NCBI RefSeq assembly: GCF_963576615.1
Contig: NC_088711.1
Location: forward strand, 58,756,248-58,820,247
Direction: 5' to 3'
DNA: 64,000 nt
Source: Watersipora subatra
Taxonomy: Eukaryota; Bryozoa; Gymnolaemata; Cheilostomatida; Watersiporidae
Both the position numbers and the translations under genes were made by a program. The notes under the pieces are model-generated. The model was given only the letters and a program-made list of their open reading frames with translations. It searched no databases and was not told where the DNA came from. Below are positions 1 through 13,200 of the stretch, one piece after another. The first letter of the stretch is position 1. Each line of letters opens with the position of its first letter.

Positions 1-2100
1 CCCTCATCAGGTCCAACCACATTATCTCTTTCACTGCCAATCATGTATAAATTCGTTACCGGCCTAGTGTCAGCCATTTTACCGAAATTGCCGATATTGC
101 TTCATGATATGTATGCAGTATTTTTCAAGTTCTACTTTAATTATCTGTATAATCACAAAAATCTAAACTGGCTATTATGTCATCAACAACTAATTACCTG
201 TTTTATGACTCGCGCGGGGTAGTTAATGAACTCGCAGAAAAATGTTCGTTTTTAGATTACAAATTATCAAACAAAAGTTTAAAATTGCTTCGTTGTTTTA
301 GGCTGATTTTATAGAGAAATCTTCGGACAACACAGTCAATTTCATAAAACACTTAAAGACCGTGGGTTATGTGGTCAACAAATAATAAAATCAGGTTACC
401 AGACAATTGCTGAGAAAGTCAGAAAATGCGTTTATGTCAGTAGCCCCTAGAAAACGCATAAATGCGTTTATGGCAGCGTAAGGGTTATACAGTTTTGGTT
501 GTGAAGTTGGTTGTTACCTATCTATTTTCTTCTTCTTGGGATTCGAGTGTGAAAGTCATGGCGGGAGGGACCTAGACGTCATTGATAGTCTAAGAAACAA
601 ATGGCAGCAAGTGATCAAATTGAATTGTCGATCTCACCCACACATTTCAACCTGTGGTTTACAAATACGAACTATTCCCAAATTGAATTTTTTTCTTATT
701 AGTGAACTGGACCTGAGGAATGTAATGTTTTTTCCACTGTATTTATTTTCACACCACATATTTTCGCACTCATCAGAGCCACGAAATTAAGTTGCAGCGA
801 AATTTTACTCTGTGTGCTACTCACGAAACTAAATACTAGCGAAATATAAGTGTCCTAGGGTAGTTATCAGCTGCATGCATTTGTAGCTTTATAAAATAAA
901 GTTATCTATATTCATCTTATTCTATTAATTTGGTACAAATAAACATTTTAACAGTAAAAAACAAGCAGTGAGAAAGAAGAATTAGTTATAGTCAATTTTT
1001 ATCTTTACGTTTCATCAATCACACGTGAAAAATTCTTAAAATTTCACACTTTGCATTCAACTCAACAGTGCACTCAGTAGCCATTGTTATATAGCCTCAG
1101 GTTAAAGTTAAGCACAATATATTTTCTGGGCTATATTTTCAGTTATAGTTTTTACATGCTACCAATTTAAGGACTGCAGGCTATAATGTCAGCTAGTAAC
1201 AATATAGTTTGCTATAAAAGCGGTTGTGGCTCAATTACCTGCGACCCAATTAAAGTATATTTGAGGTCTAAAACCTTTCAGCAACGTGACCTAAGTGTTT
1301 ATAATCTGTAATATAATGCATTTGAAACACTATTTTTATTATAATAGCAGTAGACAAATGAATACTTTGCATTTTAGGCCAAATTAATCTGTCTAGTTAT
1401 GTATTATCCAATCAGATGGGTAAGTTTTAGGATATTGTCTACACTTTTCAAAGACCTGATAACATATTTAGGTATATTTATATGTGTTTTGTATCATTAT
1501 TATACTTAAATGACTCCATAGCAAATTGGTTAAATTTGTTGATGAGATTGCGGCGAAAAACTGCTGCTTGGTTTACAATTCCTTTTAAAGTTGTCTTCTC
1601 TTGCTAATTTGTGCTAATTGAGAGTTGTTCTCTCCAGCCACCTGTATTCTTTTAGTTTAATTAGTTTCAATATAACTTTTATTGATTATATTGTTATAAA
1701 CATGCACCATCTGAAATTTTAATTGGTTAACTGTGTTAGCGACATATCACGTATTATTTAGAAATATTCTAATGTGAAGCTATCATCTTTTATCTATGTT
1801 ACCAAGTAACTATTAGCTAGCTGGGCATAGGTTAGTAAAGAGTGCTGCGTGGAAAATATTTCAATTTTTTTCCTCGAGCATACTCTAAGAAACAGAGTTT
1901 AAACACAGAACAGTCAAAGCTAATTCAATTTGAGATTTTACTTTAATAGATGCTTTCCTCACAAGAAATGTTAAACTTTTACAAATACGCACAACAGAAC
2001 GGGTGGACCTACACCTATTCATAAATTCATGTTTGTGCGACTGTGTTTGGTAAAACCGGAGCGACAAATAGTGGGTGTGTACATTCAAAGTGATATAGCT

Positions 2101-2475
2101 AAAAATCGGTTGCTAGCCAGAACTATAAGAAAAATTATAAACATATCAACATATGTTACTATGCCCTATATCAGTCTACATTATGTCATTCCCACGCTCT
2201 AAACTTGACCCCCAAGCACTTAATTAACACCACAGGCTAACTACAAATCTCTGTTGAAAATTTATCCAGAAGGTGTCTATGTTTAACGTAAAACAGGTAA
2301 AACTTAGTTGCAAGCCATAACCATAAGAAAAATTATTAAAATATCTACATACAATGTATGTTATAGTGTTAGTATTCCCTATATCTGCCTATGTTGTGGT
2401 GCTCTTATGCTCCAAACTCAGACATCCCAAACACTTAGTTAAAATCACAGGCTAACTACAAATCTCAGTTAGTAT
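2101..2475 (+). repeat. Diverged direct duplication, about 160 bp x2
   Basis: Two consecutive copies (about 2110-2260 and 2307-2470) share the same order of words: a CATAAGAAAAATTAT-like start, a CCCTATATC block, a CTC(T/C)AAACT block, and the ending CACAGGCTAACTACAAATCTC. The copies differ by many substitutions and small indels, so this is an old local tandem duplication or two fragments of one dispersed repeat. Confidence 0.6.
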
Positions 2476-4546
2476 CACATGATGCATTATTCCCATCACT
2501 TTCACTACGTGAGAATCTAAGGCGGGTGCGAGTATTGACACTGATTTGCGAGGGAATGCAAATGTTTTGAAACAAGCTCACATGCTCTGAATATAAGAGG
2601 TGTTTAGAGAGCTGCAAATGCCGGCTGAGAGAACCTCATTGTTCATCGAGGGATTCGCGATTATGATGTTTATGTTTGAACAGCGTATCTCAATTATACA
2701 ATACTGTCCTTTGTCTGCCCTCCCCTACACCTATCTTATTGCCAAACAAAGCTCAATTCTGGTATAACTACTGCTTTCCCTGATATCTTTTTATTGACTT
2801 TTGTATTGGCTGATGGGGTCGCATTGTATGCTCTCTCTTGTGCGCTATTGACTGATTGTATCTTTAAATTGTTAAGAACACATGCTCGGTTGACCAATGC
2901 TGACAGTTTGTTAGTCTGCCGCAGATGGGCAGCTGCGCCTTGCACAGGAAGCTTCTGTTATGATTTCGCACGCATTGTTCGGTGCATTCATTAGCTGGCC
3001 TGCTCCGGGCTGTGAGATCTCGTGCTGAGGGGAAGAGTGCCTCTGTATTATTGTTGGAACAAACATCATCAGGTGAGTCTCGTCCTCTGCCTCATATCGT
3101 CATCCTCTCGGCTCCGGTATGATTGATATTTTCCTACGTATGTTAGTATTACACATACCTTACACAACCATACCTTTGTATATGACAGCGATCTGCAGGA
3201 TGCGATATTTTTCATCTACACCATCTGTTCTGTTTGCATGCTGTTCTATACAATACCATTTCTATGCTTCATCACAATATCTTCAACCTACCTGCTCCGC
3301 ACAGACAGTCAATTGGTTACCTCGTGAAATATGCTTTCTGTTCTTCCTCCAAATTTTGCATGCATGAATCATGAATGAATTCATGGCAGTTTAAAAAAAA
3401 AGATTTTCAAGTCAAGCGTGCATATCATTGAATATTACTCTACGTTGTTTATGAGAAAAGGTAGGTTGATGTAAAGATTGAGTTGGGAAAATGGTGGATT
3501 CCTTCTATCGGCAGCATCAATTGTACATTTGCAGTCTTATTATTATTCTTCTACCTTATTGGTAAAGGAAACACCTTGTGGCAGAGTTTTTCATAGTTTT
3601 GGTTGATGGGAGTTATCTAGTTTGGTTTAAAGCTATTTATAAAGACCAGCATTCTTTTGCTCTCCGCAAACAGTAATGTAACTCTCATTAACACTGCAGG
3701 CACCAGAAGGCTACATAGCAGCAGAATTTTAAGGCATGGCTATCACCACAGACTGATTAGCTTTCACTTCGCTGTTTAAAGAAACTCCCTGTGGAACAGA
3801 GATTTTTTGTTAGCTTATAATTCTTAGCACGTTCTGGGGCGTCAACACATTATAAAGGCTTATTTTGTTTTACTTGCATCCAATTTCTGAAAGCTCTGAT
3901 TTTGCAATCATTCTGTATTTTGTTTTGATTGTATAACTAAGATTGCTACGGAATTTATCAAAAAGTTCTGTGGAGTTTTATCAAAACATTCTTACCTTAC
4001 ATAATGCCATTCTTATCTTTATAAGCAAGTCAAAACACACGAAATGCAATCAATTTAATTCAGAGTCTAGATAAAGGGAAAGTGCGTGCAACATAAATTT
4101 GTACATTAGTGATTAACAATATTTCGCTGAGAAGGCTCTCCTCTCAAAAGTCTAAGAGTTGTCTTTCCTTATTTACGAATGAGTTTGTAAAGCATGACTT
4201 GCACATATTCGATATATTTTTGAGGAGGGTTATTGTGCAAAGATGTTTCAAGCTTAAATCTTGATAATTGCTTTTCACAAAAGTATTAACGTTTCTGTAT
4301 CAATCATCCGCAGTACGTAGCCTAAGATGTAGGCATTTTGGTACATCTTTGACAATAGAAGGCAATTTCAAAAATATCTCACTTACATTATTTGTTTTAA
4401 TAAATAATAAAAAATTTGAGTAAGCAATGATAACATTTAACTGGTTGGCTAAATTTTGGAGTTGTGGTAACATATCTGTATGCGAGAGGATGAGTCAACA
4501 TTGGGTACAGACTGCCTGTTCTCTATCACAGTAGTCTACTATAGGT

Positions 4547-4582
4547 ATGACAATAGCATTTGACAGATGCTGCTATTGTCAT
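4547..4582. repeat. Short perfect hairpin
   Basis: The 12-bp arms ATGACAATAGCA (4547-4558) and TGCTATTGTCAT (4571-4582) are perfect reverse complements around a 12-base loop. No role is evident; it may be a MITE remnant. Confidence 0.5.
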
Positions 4583-5045
4583 GTTCTACAGGTGCTTTCA
4601 ATCGCTAGCCAGTATCCCTCTTCAGTTTGTGAGTCCCTTTGTTCGAATCATTATCTGTACTTCGCATCACGCTTTGAGTTTGTCCTGTTTATGTCTTCCT
4701 TTTTTTAGACTGGTTTAAGGCCTGGTTCACGATTGCACAGCATTGTCTGAAATGCTATAGCAGGTGTTTTAGATTGATTAAAATATGCTAGTTGAGTATT
4801 CTAGACTGTGCTCCACACTTGTAATATATTCGTAACTTTGACCCTGATGTCTAACATACTATGAGTTGATTAAAAGGACACATGACAACTATGACAAATA
4901 AAAGCAAACAAAATTTTGAGTTATATTTTATGTTTTTGATGAAAAAACTTATCAAAAAAGGGATAATTTTGTAGACTTTTGTCTCTTTGTCGTTCAAGTA
5001 TTTCTTTTCTTATCAGACACGGCAATGTATAATCTCACTATATTC

Positions 5046-5363
5046 CTAAACTATACTTGCTGTGCTACCCGGCGTTGCCCGGCTATCAAAAGTCAGCTTA
5101 TAAACAATGAGAGGGAATGAGAGTTGCCTACCACTTGCTATTAGCCTGGCACAATGCCAATGGATAATTTGAGTAAGCTTACTAATAAATATCATTTTCC
5201 GTGACGTCACGCTATCACGCTGCGTAGTAACGGAGAGCGGTAGCGTATTTGCTCTTGTATAGCGACATATATCGCTTAGTGAATCTATCAATCTCGTGTG
5301 GCTGAAATGGTAAGGCGTCGAACTGGTGAAAGGGAGTGTCCGGGATCAAATCTTCTGGGGTAC
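5046..5363 (+). mobile_element. SINE-like element with tRNA promoter boxes
   Basis: Near 5298-5310 is TGGCTGAAATGG, which fits a pol III A box, and GGATCAAATC at 5343-5352 fits a B box about 35 bp later, the spacing of a tRNA. Upstream the sequence contains CCCGGCGTTGCCCGG, then a stretch ending TTTGAGTAAGC. That upstream part recurs in reverse orientation at about 41697-41845, which shows it is a dispersed family. No product is expected beyond a pol III transcript. Exact ends are uncertain. Confidence 0.55.
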
Positions 5364-5369
5364 AGATTT

Positions 5370-8300
5370 TTCATTCCAAGATTTTAATACCTATAGATGT
5401 GCATATGCAACGACAACAGATACACACACACCAACTTTGAAAAATATATGTGTAGATTGCTTATCTAAAATGTTCTTTGTGTTATCAATGTAAAGGAATA
5501 GATAGGAAAATGATAAAAAATGTAATTTATACGACAAACGATAGGTTTCTGATCCCAGATATATTGGCCATATCACCGCTGCTCTCCACATCCTTTCAAA
5601 CTTGACAGCAAGTATAATAATAATGTAGAAAAGACAAGTTTTGGTTGTTCTACAACCTGATTGGCTTGTCACACGCATTACTATAGAACTGGGGCAGCTC
5701 GACCAATGAGGTGTGAGCTAAACTCTACTGTTTTCAGCCGCTTGCACAGGCTGGCAGAGTTATACATGTTATTGTTGATGGAGTCGCTGATTAGTTTCTT
5801 TGATGAGTTCCAGTGTGAAGGATTAGGGTGTGATTCAGCGTATTCACATAGCAACCGTAACCAGTCATCACGTGCCCGTGGTGCAATCAGTTATTTTCCT
5901 CGCAGTAAATCATTTCTAGCCAGTCACTGTAATTTCATGTTATGAAGTAAATTCGAACGCAACACAAATACCTGTTTGAAGATTTTAATCTTCGGTGGAA
6001 ATTTTCCCGTTGTTTATTCTTTAGCCCATAAAATTGGTAATATTCCGAAATTTCAACCATTGTAAATAATATCCTGTTGGCAGTAAAGACTGCATGTTTT
6101 TCTTGTTTCATTATCATTTTTACCGGCTGTGACTAGTTTATTTTAACAAAATATAATTTAGTGCGCAAAAACATAAAACTATAAACGGTAGAAAAAGGAG
6201 TTTACAGCCTTGTGAATCTATAACGGTAAATAGTCAGTGTGCTCGGCCATGATTTAAACTGTGTACCAGAAAAGTGCTCAGTATAACAATCATCACCAAG
6301 TTAAAAAGCTTGTGCTCCGTGTGATCCGTAACTGCAAAGGATTAATTACTCCTAGGAAAGATATTTTTGCATTAAGGAATCATAGAGGTGCTCATAGCTA
6401 GTTCGTATTCTCTCCAAAACCATAACCTCCTGCGCAAATCAAGTGAGTACTGTGTTACTGGAGATGCACGAGTCTCAGTCATTTATAGCCACTAATAGAG
6501 TGTTGAGTGTCAAGTGTCAAACCAGCACCTGTTGATGGATGTCACACAGTTTTAATCATGTCTTCTGTGTCAAACCTTGAAAGCACCAAATTATAAGTAG
6601 AATTTGCTTGTCTGTGATGCAGTTGTTAGGTAACACACAGACATCTGTACTATAGATTGTCCAATCTATAGATTGTGCAATCTGCATTGCATAATCAACA
6701 CACTGTTAATAATTTTTGTGGAACTAAATGTATGTGCGAGACAAGCCAGAGACGCCAAGTTTGTTTATTGTGTGCTTTTTGAATTGTACATGGAGCTATC
6801 TCGGCTTCTTTCTATGGACAACAATTAGCGTTTGTTTTTAAGACGAGAGCTCGCATCAAACAAAGTTGGACTCAGTAAAATTATCCTAATTTGATTCAAT
6901 TATCACTGTTTTCTTTGCCCCTCCAACCTGATACATTCTAATTATCCGGGCTTTCTCTTGTATAGACCTAATCTCCAGTCTGTTATTTTAATTACTTGGA
7001 TAAGCATTGCAGCGTTAAACAATCAGCTCTGAAAGGCCAACACCGGCAGCGATCTTGCAATGATCGTTGAATGTTATTGCAATCACGTAATGGCATTTCA
7101 CGGCTTTGTTAGAATTTGTTTGCTAAAGTAAATCGGCGCATTGTGTTCATGTATTATTTTTATCACATATTTTATGGTCAGCACCGACTAGTAAGCCACA
7201 AAGATTCTACTCAGTTACGTAAGCTACATACTGTAAGTTTTTACGAGTGGGCAGGAGCTTGAAACGGGAGGTTGTTCTTTTGTCATGAAGGACCAAAGGT
7301 AACCTAACTAAATCCTCTTAGGTATATTTCTTTAGAGTTCAATTGGCTAATTCTAGCTCAAGACATCTGCTCTCTTTCTAAACGCAGATGAATTTTGAAA
7401 GGAAGCAGCGATGCGCTGTAAATATCTGCTAATTTATGTAATTACAATTCATCACTGAAACCGTTAATATGTCTCAAGTCGACATCCTTTGTGTTCCGAA
7501 TTCATTCTTCACTCTATTTCACTTCTGTTTGGTAACGGCTGCGCTAAGGTAGGAGAACTTTGAGAATAGTTGACATGTCTATATATTATGTTGTTTGGAT
7601 ATTTTTGCTACATATTATTTTGTTTGGATGACATTTTAGTTATATATAGTATATTGTTTAGATAACACTTTTGTTACATATTACGTTGCTTAGATAACGT
7701 CTTTCTCACGTCTTATATCGTTTGGATAACATTTTTGCCACATATTATTTGGTTTAAATGGAAATATGATTCAATTCAAGGCACATTATAGCTTAACGCA
7801 GGAATTTAACTCAAGATTGACCCTCTGATACGTATAAGGCAGTATAAACCGGAGCATGCAGTCAAGCGTAGAGATAGCATGGAATACTGCTCAATGCTAT
7901 CATTTTATGTTAAGACGTTCACAGCTAAAGACACCAATTTCTGTCTTTGCTTTGCTAACCATTTGGTCGAGCAAAGATGAGCATGTATGAATCGACTCTC
8001 TCCCTCTTGTGGGAGCGTTACGATCAGAGCTGGATGAACACATTTAGGATATCACCGGTGGGTTTCTTTCACGCTGCTGCCTAATGTAGACTCAATAAAT
8101 TTAATTCTTATCGATTGTTTTGTATAATTAGTGAGATGCCAGTAGTTGCTCTTGTAAGTTTTCTCTCGGGACCAGATCACGAGCAATTATCGAGCATGAC
8201 ATTTAATTCTTCTGATCATCGGTCGATGTCTTAGAAGTATGTCGTTTGATGTTCGCAAGATATTGTTTGCGTGTTTGCTTCATAGTGGACAGTTGCGAAA

Positions 8301-8650
8301 CGTTCCTCTCTTGTAGAGATTTACTTGGCTATTGTATAGTTCGGCATTTGCGCATTTCTTTGATTGTCAAGGCGACTGTAGCTGTTCATATTTTTACCTT
8401 TTTTATTCTCTTTATAGTCTCAGCGATAGCTATAAGTGGTTTTTTTAAGGATAGAAGCAGAGAGACATTTGATCAAAACTGTACTTGTATGTAATTTTAG
8501 TAAGAGACACCAAGCAAAACCTAGGGTCATCCTCAGAACTGATTCAAGGGGATCAACTGCTGCAGTTGGCAATGTTCAGCGATTGATGGCAAGATCATGG
8601 TAGTGAATTGAACTTTGTATTCAGGTTGTCAATAAATCAAACTTGTTTAT
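5370..8650. other. Gene-free region upstream of LNX
   Basis: No supported exon. At about 7565-7760 a degenerate unit of roughly 37 bp recurs about five times, with words such as ACATATTAT, GTTTGGAT and AACATTTTTG. The LNX promoter or 5' UTR exon may lie here, since the first coding exon follows an apparent splice acceptor, but no core promoter can be singled out. Confidence 0.5.
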
Positions 8651-8669
8651 TTTGTAGAAGGAACTTCGG

Positions 8670-10217
8670 ATGATGAGTTTTTCTGACAGACCGATAGCAC
8701 GACTCTGTAAAGGCTGCGGACAATTTCACAGCCCTACGGACAGCCATCTTTATGACTATCATCAGCCTATAGATGATGATTTAACATGTGAGATATGTCT
8801 GCAACCATTGGTCGATCCTGTGGATACTAAATGCGGACATACATTTTGCGCGAGGTGCATAAAGAACTACCTTAACCTACAGAACATGTGCCCGAACGAC
8901 AGAAATCCTCTTGCCCCCAATGATCTCCAACCGGCTCCAGTTATTATCAGAAGGTGGGCTTCTTCAGGGATTAGCCTAATGTCCCTCTAATCTCGCTTCA
9001 TAAAGCTGAACTTTTGCAAAACAACAAACGAGAATATTTCAAAATGTATTTTAAAGCTGTCCGTTTGTACTCAAGGCAGTACATCAGACAAGCAACCTTG
9101 TTATTGAAGGACTTTTCATTCTATTTTCATTTGTTAACGATAGATCTTGGCAGATATCAGGACTTGAACTCTGATTTAGTTGAGCTGAGGCATCATCTCT
9201 TTTCTCTAGACTATTTTTCTTTTGTAGGTTATTAGACAAGCTGCAGGTCGTCTGTCCCAATGTCGACTACTGCGAGGAAGTACTTGCTAGGTGTGAACTG
9301 GAAGCCCATCTTGTCTACAGGTCAGCTGATTGTTATTATAGAGCCATACAATCGATGGCTGCTTAGAGCTAGATGAAATTGAATTGCAAACCTCTCATCT
9401 GGTAAACAATGGAATTTGATTCTGAATAAAGGAATATGGGGTGAGGGAGATGAGTACTAAAGCACACGCTTTTGGAATTCTTAACTACTGCACACAAACT
9501 CCATTATTTTTTATGAATCATTGTAAATAAGCTCAGCGCTTGCAACAGCTAAAATATTCCACTATCTGTTTGAATTGAGAGGTTCAGTGCAGAGTGTCTT
9601 CGGTTCGTCTTTCCTTCTTTTGACTGCTTAGATCAAGGCGGACAGGTGGAGGTTGATTTATTTTCCCATTTATCAAGAGCAAACGTAATGTCTTCTGACA
9701 AGATATAGCTTATTATCGTATCGAGGAGTAATATTTCCTTGCCACTCCAGCTAAGCGGCAGAGATTTTAGATTAATATTTTTATATCTATAAATAGTTAA
9801 ACATTGAAGTAATATTTCGTCCTTTTGAGGAAATCTCATAATCTCATGCATTTTTATCTCCTTGAGTCTAGACCCAAATGACACAACACTTTAATCATAT
9901 GTTACATGCAGATGGCTGTCCACATGTGAATTCATATAACCGATATTCAATCAATAACCGATATTCAATCAATGCAAATTTTTAAAAAGGCTTCAACTTT
10001 CAGTTCGTTAAAAATTTTTCATGTTAAGGAACTAGACAGCTCTTTTCAAGCGGCAGAATTTTTTCACAAGTTGTCTCTAGCTCAACTTTGTTGTTTTACT
10101 GCAGGTGTAAGGGAGCTGTGGTACGCTGTCACAGATACAAGCAGGGTTGCAAATTTCAGGGACCGAGGAGTGCAATGGAGAGCCATTTATGGGAGTGCGA
10201 ACACGCCGATGACAAAG
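8670..10217 (+). other. LNX: LNX exons 1-3: RING and two TRAF-type zinc fingers
   Basis: The RING reads C40-x2-C43-x11-C55-x-H57-x2-C60-x2-C63-x10-C74-x2-D77. The final ligand is Asp, as in vertebrate LNX (CPxD). Residues 104-127 form C-x5-C-x11-H-x4-C, the single TRAF-type finger known from LNX1/2. Residues 134-157 form a second finger, C-x6-C-x11-H-x3-C, within CHRYKQGCKFQG. Exon 3 supplies most of this second finger and ends in an acidic ECEHADD stretch that splices straight into the PDZ1 exon. Confidence 0.85.
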
Positions 10218-13200
10218 GTGAGAGCAAAAATTGAAAGGATTGTGTCCTCTCTTAGTGATCTAGTCAGCAAAAGAATGTGTACAGGTGAAAAGTGCTGTCA
10301 TGTATGTGTGTTAACTATATGCATTGGCAGCAAGTTTTATTGGCTATGGTAATCATCTACGAAATTTTGTTTCTCGTTTCAAGCTAAAAGACAAAAATGA
10401 AGAATTACCAAGTTGAAAAGACTTGTTTTAAAAGTTGGTAATCTTTTAGTATTGCGGAGGAGTCGGGATAGCGAATTGAAGGTTGTAGTAACTGAAAGTT
10501 GATAAACTGAAACATATGATGGTGGATGTAATAGGTTATAATGGTGTCACAGAATAGCAATAGAAAAAATAAAAATAGCCTTTTTGAACATTCCAAGTAA
10601 CAAGAAAAGATGTTTCTATGCATATCTTTATATGCATCAGTCTTCAGGCTCAATACAAAATGAATGAGAAAAAGTCACCTTCACTCTGGTTCTGCAAGTG
10701 TCAAGGTCATTTGGTGAACACCAGCTTGTTATTTTTCATTTGGAATCAGTGTCTACGAACATTGAAAGAATTTGTCAAAACTAGTGGTTTCACTTTACTT
10801 GAATAGAATACAAGTGAAGGCATTTTGGTCCAAAATTAACTGCGAAACATCCGGTCACATAAGATTTTTCTAATTTGTCAAAAACCTGTTAACTCCCTAC
10901 CGACCCCTCCTCAGTGTAGTACCAATGCTGCGTAGAAAGCACACAATTAAGAAAGCCATGGCGCAGCTATTTTTAGCTACGCCATGGCTCTCTCGATACG
11001 TTCAGGCTAGTTTTAATGGCAATAAATTCACGTCTGATAGCTTTATTCTTTTCACGACGAGAGACCTGCTTTTTCAGTTGTGATCACTAATGGAAAACGT
11101 CATGTAAGTATTCGCTAAACTGACTTGAAAATTGAAGGTCTCAGACGTACTCTACATTTCTACTGTATTTGCTGCGAGCTACCCATTCCCGTGCGATCCA
11201 AAAACTTTCTTATCAGGTCACCCACTCAGCAGCACGTGCACCGAGCTAGGGCATTCACGAGCTATCGACGTGAAGATGTATAAGCGCGTTATGACACATT
11301 TTGGTTGATTAGTGCGTGCTTTTCTCAGACTTTGACCTGTAAACCTATTTGGTAAAGATCTATTTATCAATACATACATACGGAGGACAACAATGCGCGT
11401 ATTCAAACCGAGAAATTGAAATTTTATCTTTAACATTCGAGCTGTGCCAGAATTCTTCAAAACAAAAACAAGCAAGCTTACGGCACGGTAACAAACGGTT
11501 GCAAGGTCGACATTGGAACCCAGTCTATCACACTGTATAGTGTATTCTAAGGCTTTTCCGTACCATTCTTCAGTTGCTTCTCCAATGTCGGTGATGAAAT
11601 GCTTTTTTGATGTGCACGCGCTTTTGAAATGAGGGGCCTGAAGAAATCATGCGTCTGATTGTTTAATCCGGGTTTTTAAACTGTTTTAAGAATCAATAAA
11701 TAAACCGAGTGCCAAGTCCCAGCCGTCGCCCACTTGCGGCTTATTTACAAAGTTCTGCCGCCAAATGGTGAGCTTGTTGCCTGGCAACAAAAACTCAAAA
11801 TCAGCTGACCAGCAAAGCTCGCGCAATCCCTTCGTCTGACCATCTCTGCTCTCTTGAAATAACCACAATTCAATGCATAAGTAGCAGGCTTGCACACACT
11901 GTCCATACGCCTTCCATATTCGATAGGATTATATCTTCCTTCTGCATGTTTCAGTGTCTTTAAAGGAACTTCTCAGGTAATGATCCAACCAGTTGGTCGG
12001 ATAGAAAGAACTATTGTATTTACCATCGATTCCTTTCATAATTTTTATAGATAGCGACCTTTCAGCTCCTATAGAAGAAGGACAGGTGACGAGAATATCC
12101 ATACTCAGAGGGTCATGTGACCTCGGGCTGAGCATTGTGGGAGGTTGTGACACACCGCTGGTGAGTAATCGAACATCATACCACTATTTATTCAGCTCAT
12201 TTCGCATTCAACTCCAAGTAATTTCACTCGCTCATGCACTGGAAAGTATATTGTTAGTTTACCTTGAGGTAGTTTGCTAATAGGAATTTTCTGGCAGACC
12301 TTGGAACCAAATCTATTTTTATCTTGTAAGTTTTCTTTATTTTAATGAGCTGTGAAAAGGGCTGAACAGTAAAAGGGAGGCAATATAGCGATAGTTGAAC
12401 TCGCTAGGGAATGTTAAATACGGTCCAAAATGTTACGCGGCATCAGACTTCCGATATCTGTTTGAAATCTTTGTTTATACAAGTTATTACTATTGCCATA
12501 TCAAATCTTTCTTTCTTTATCTGCATATTTACTGCATTCCATAGAGGGTCATCAGCTCTTGCTCGTCATCTTTCGCTGCTTTCTGTGACAACTTTCATTT
12601 CTCCGCTGCCTATACTGTAAAACCTTTATCAGCTGTTGGGATATGACATGTCCTTTAACTGCAGGATTTGAATAAATGTGCTTTTCGGAAAAGACCAACT
12701 TGTGCATCGAATCGTGACCGACCGAAACATTATATGACACCAAGAGATTATTTTATCGTTAGCATTTAACATACAACATGATATCTCCTGTGTCGGTAGT
12801 CAAGTATTATCTCTCCTCAGGAGTTTCTTAGGGAACTCTAGACGTGATCGTAATGATTACATGAGTTGAGTTTTGAAGTCTCCTGACGGGCACGAGTACA
12901 CAAATGAAAAATGAGTATGTCGGCTGCAACGAGGTCATCAATTTATATGAGAAATGTTAACATTCCCACAGTTGGTACATATACATCTCAATGATTATAC
13001 TAAGTAATGCATAACTCTATGATTATATTAAATAATGCATAACTTTAAGATTATATTAAATAATGTATAACTTTATGATCGTATTCCCTAGTGCCATAAT
13101 GAACCGCTAATTTCTCAGGTCTTGATAAATTTGACCTACAGTCCTTGAGAAGTTTAGGGTATTCGAAGGGAGCTGTGATTGATGATGTTCATAAGATGGC

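Larger units (their letters stand above)
1..5039. other. Gene-free upstream region
   Basis: No convincing coding exon is visible on either strand. The short open frames here (for example 2736-2994 on both strands and 3119-3367) have no recognisable domain, biased codon use or splice context. The stretch is AT-rich and contains a diverged direct duplication and a small hairpin, listed separately. It may include 5' non-coding exons of the LNX gene, which cannot be placed by eye. Confidence 0.6.

Noticed and set aside
2736-2994. Overlapping ORFs on both strands
   Set aside because: No domain, splice context or biased composition; open by chance.
9972-10352. 126-codon plus ORF within LNX
   Set aside because: It covers LNX exon 3 (10105-10217) in a different frame; the true frame gives a TRAF-type finger and fits the splice phases.
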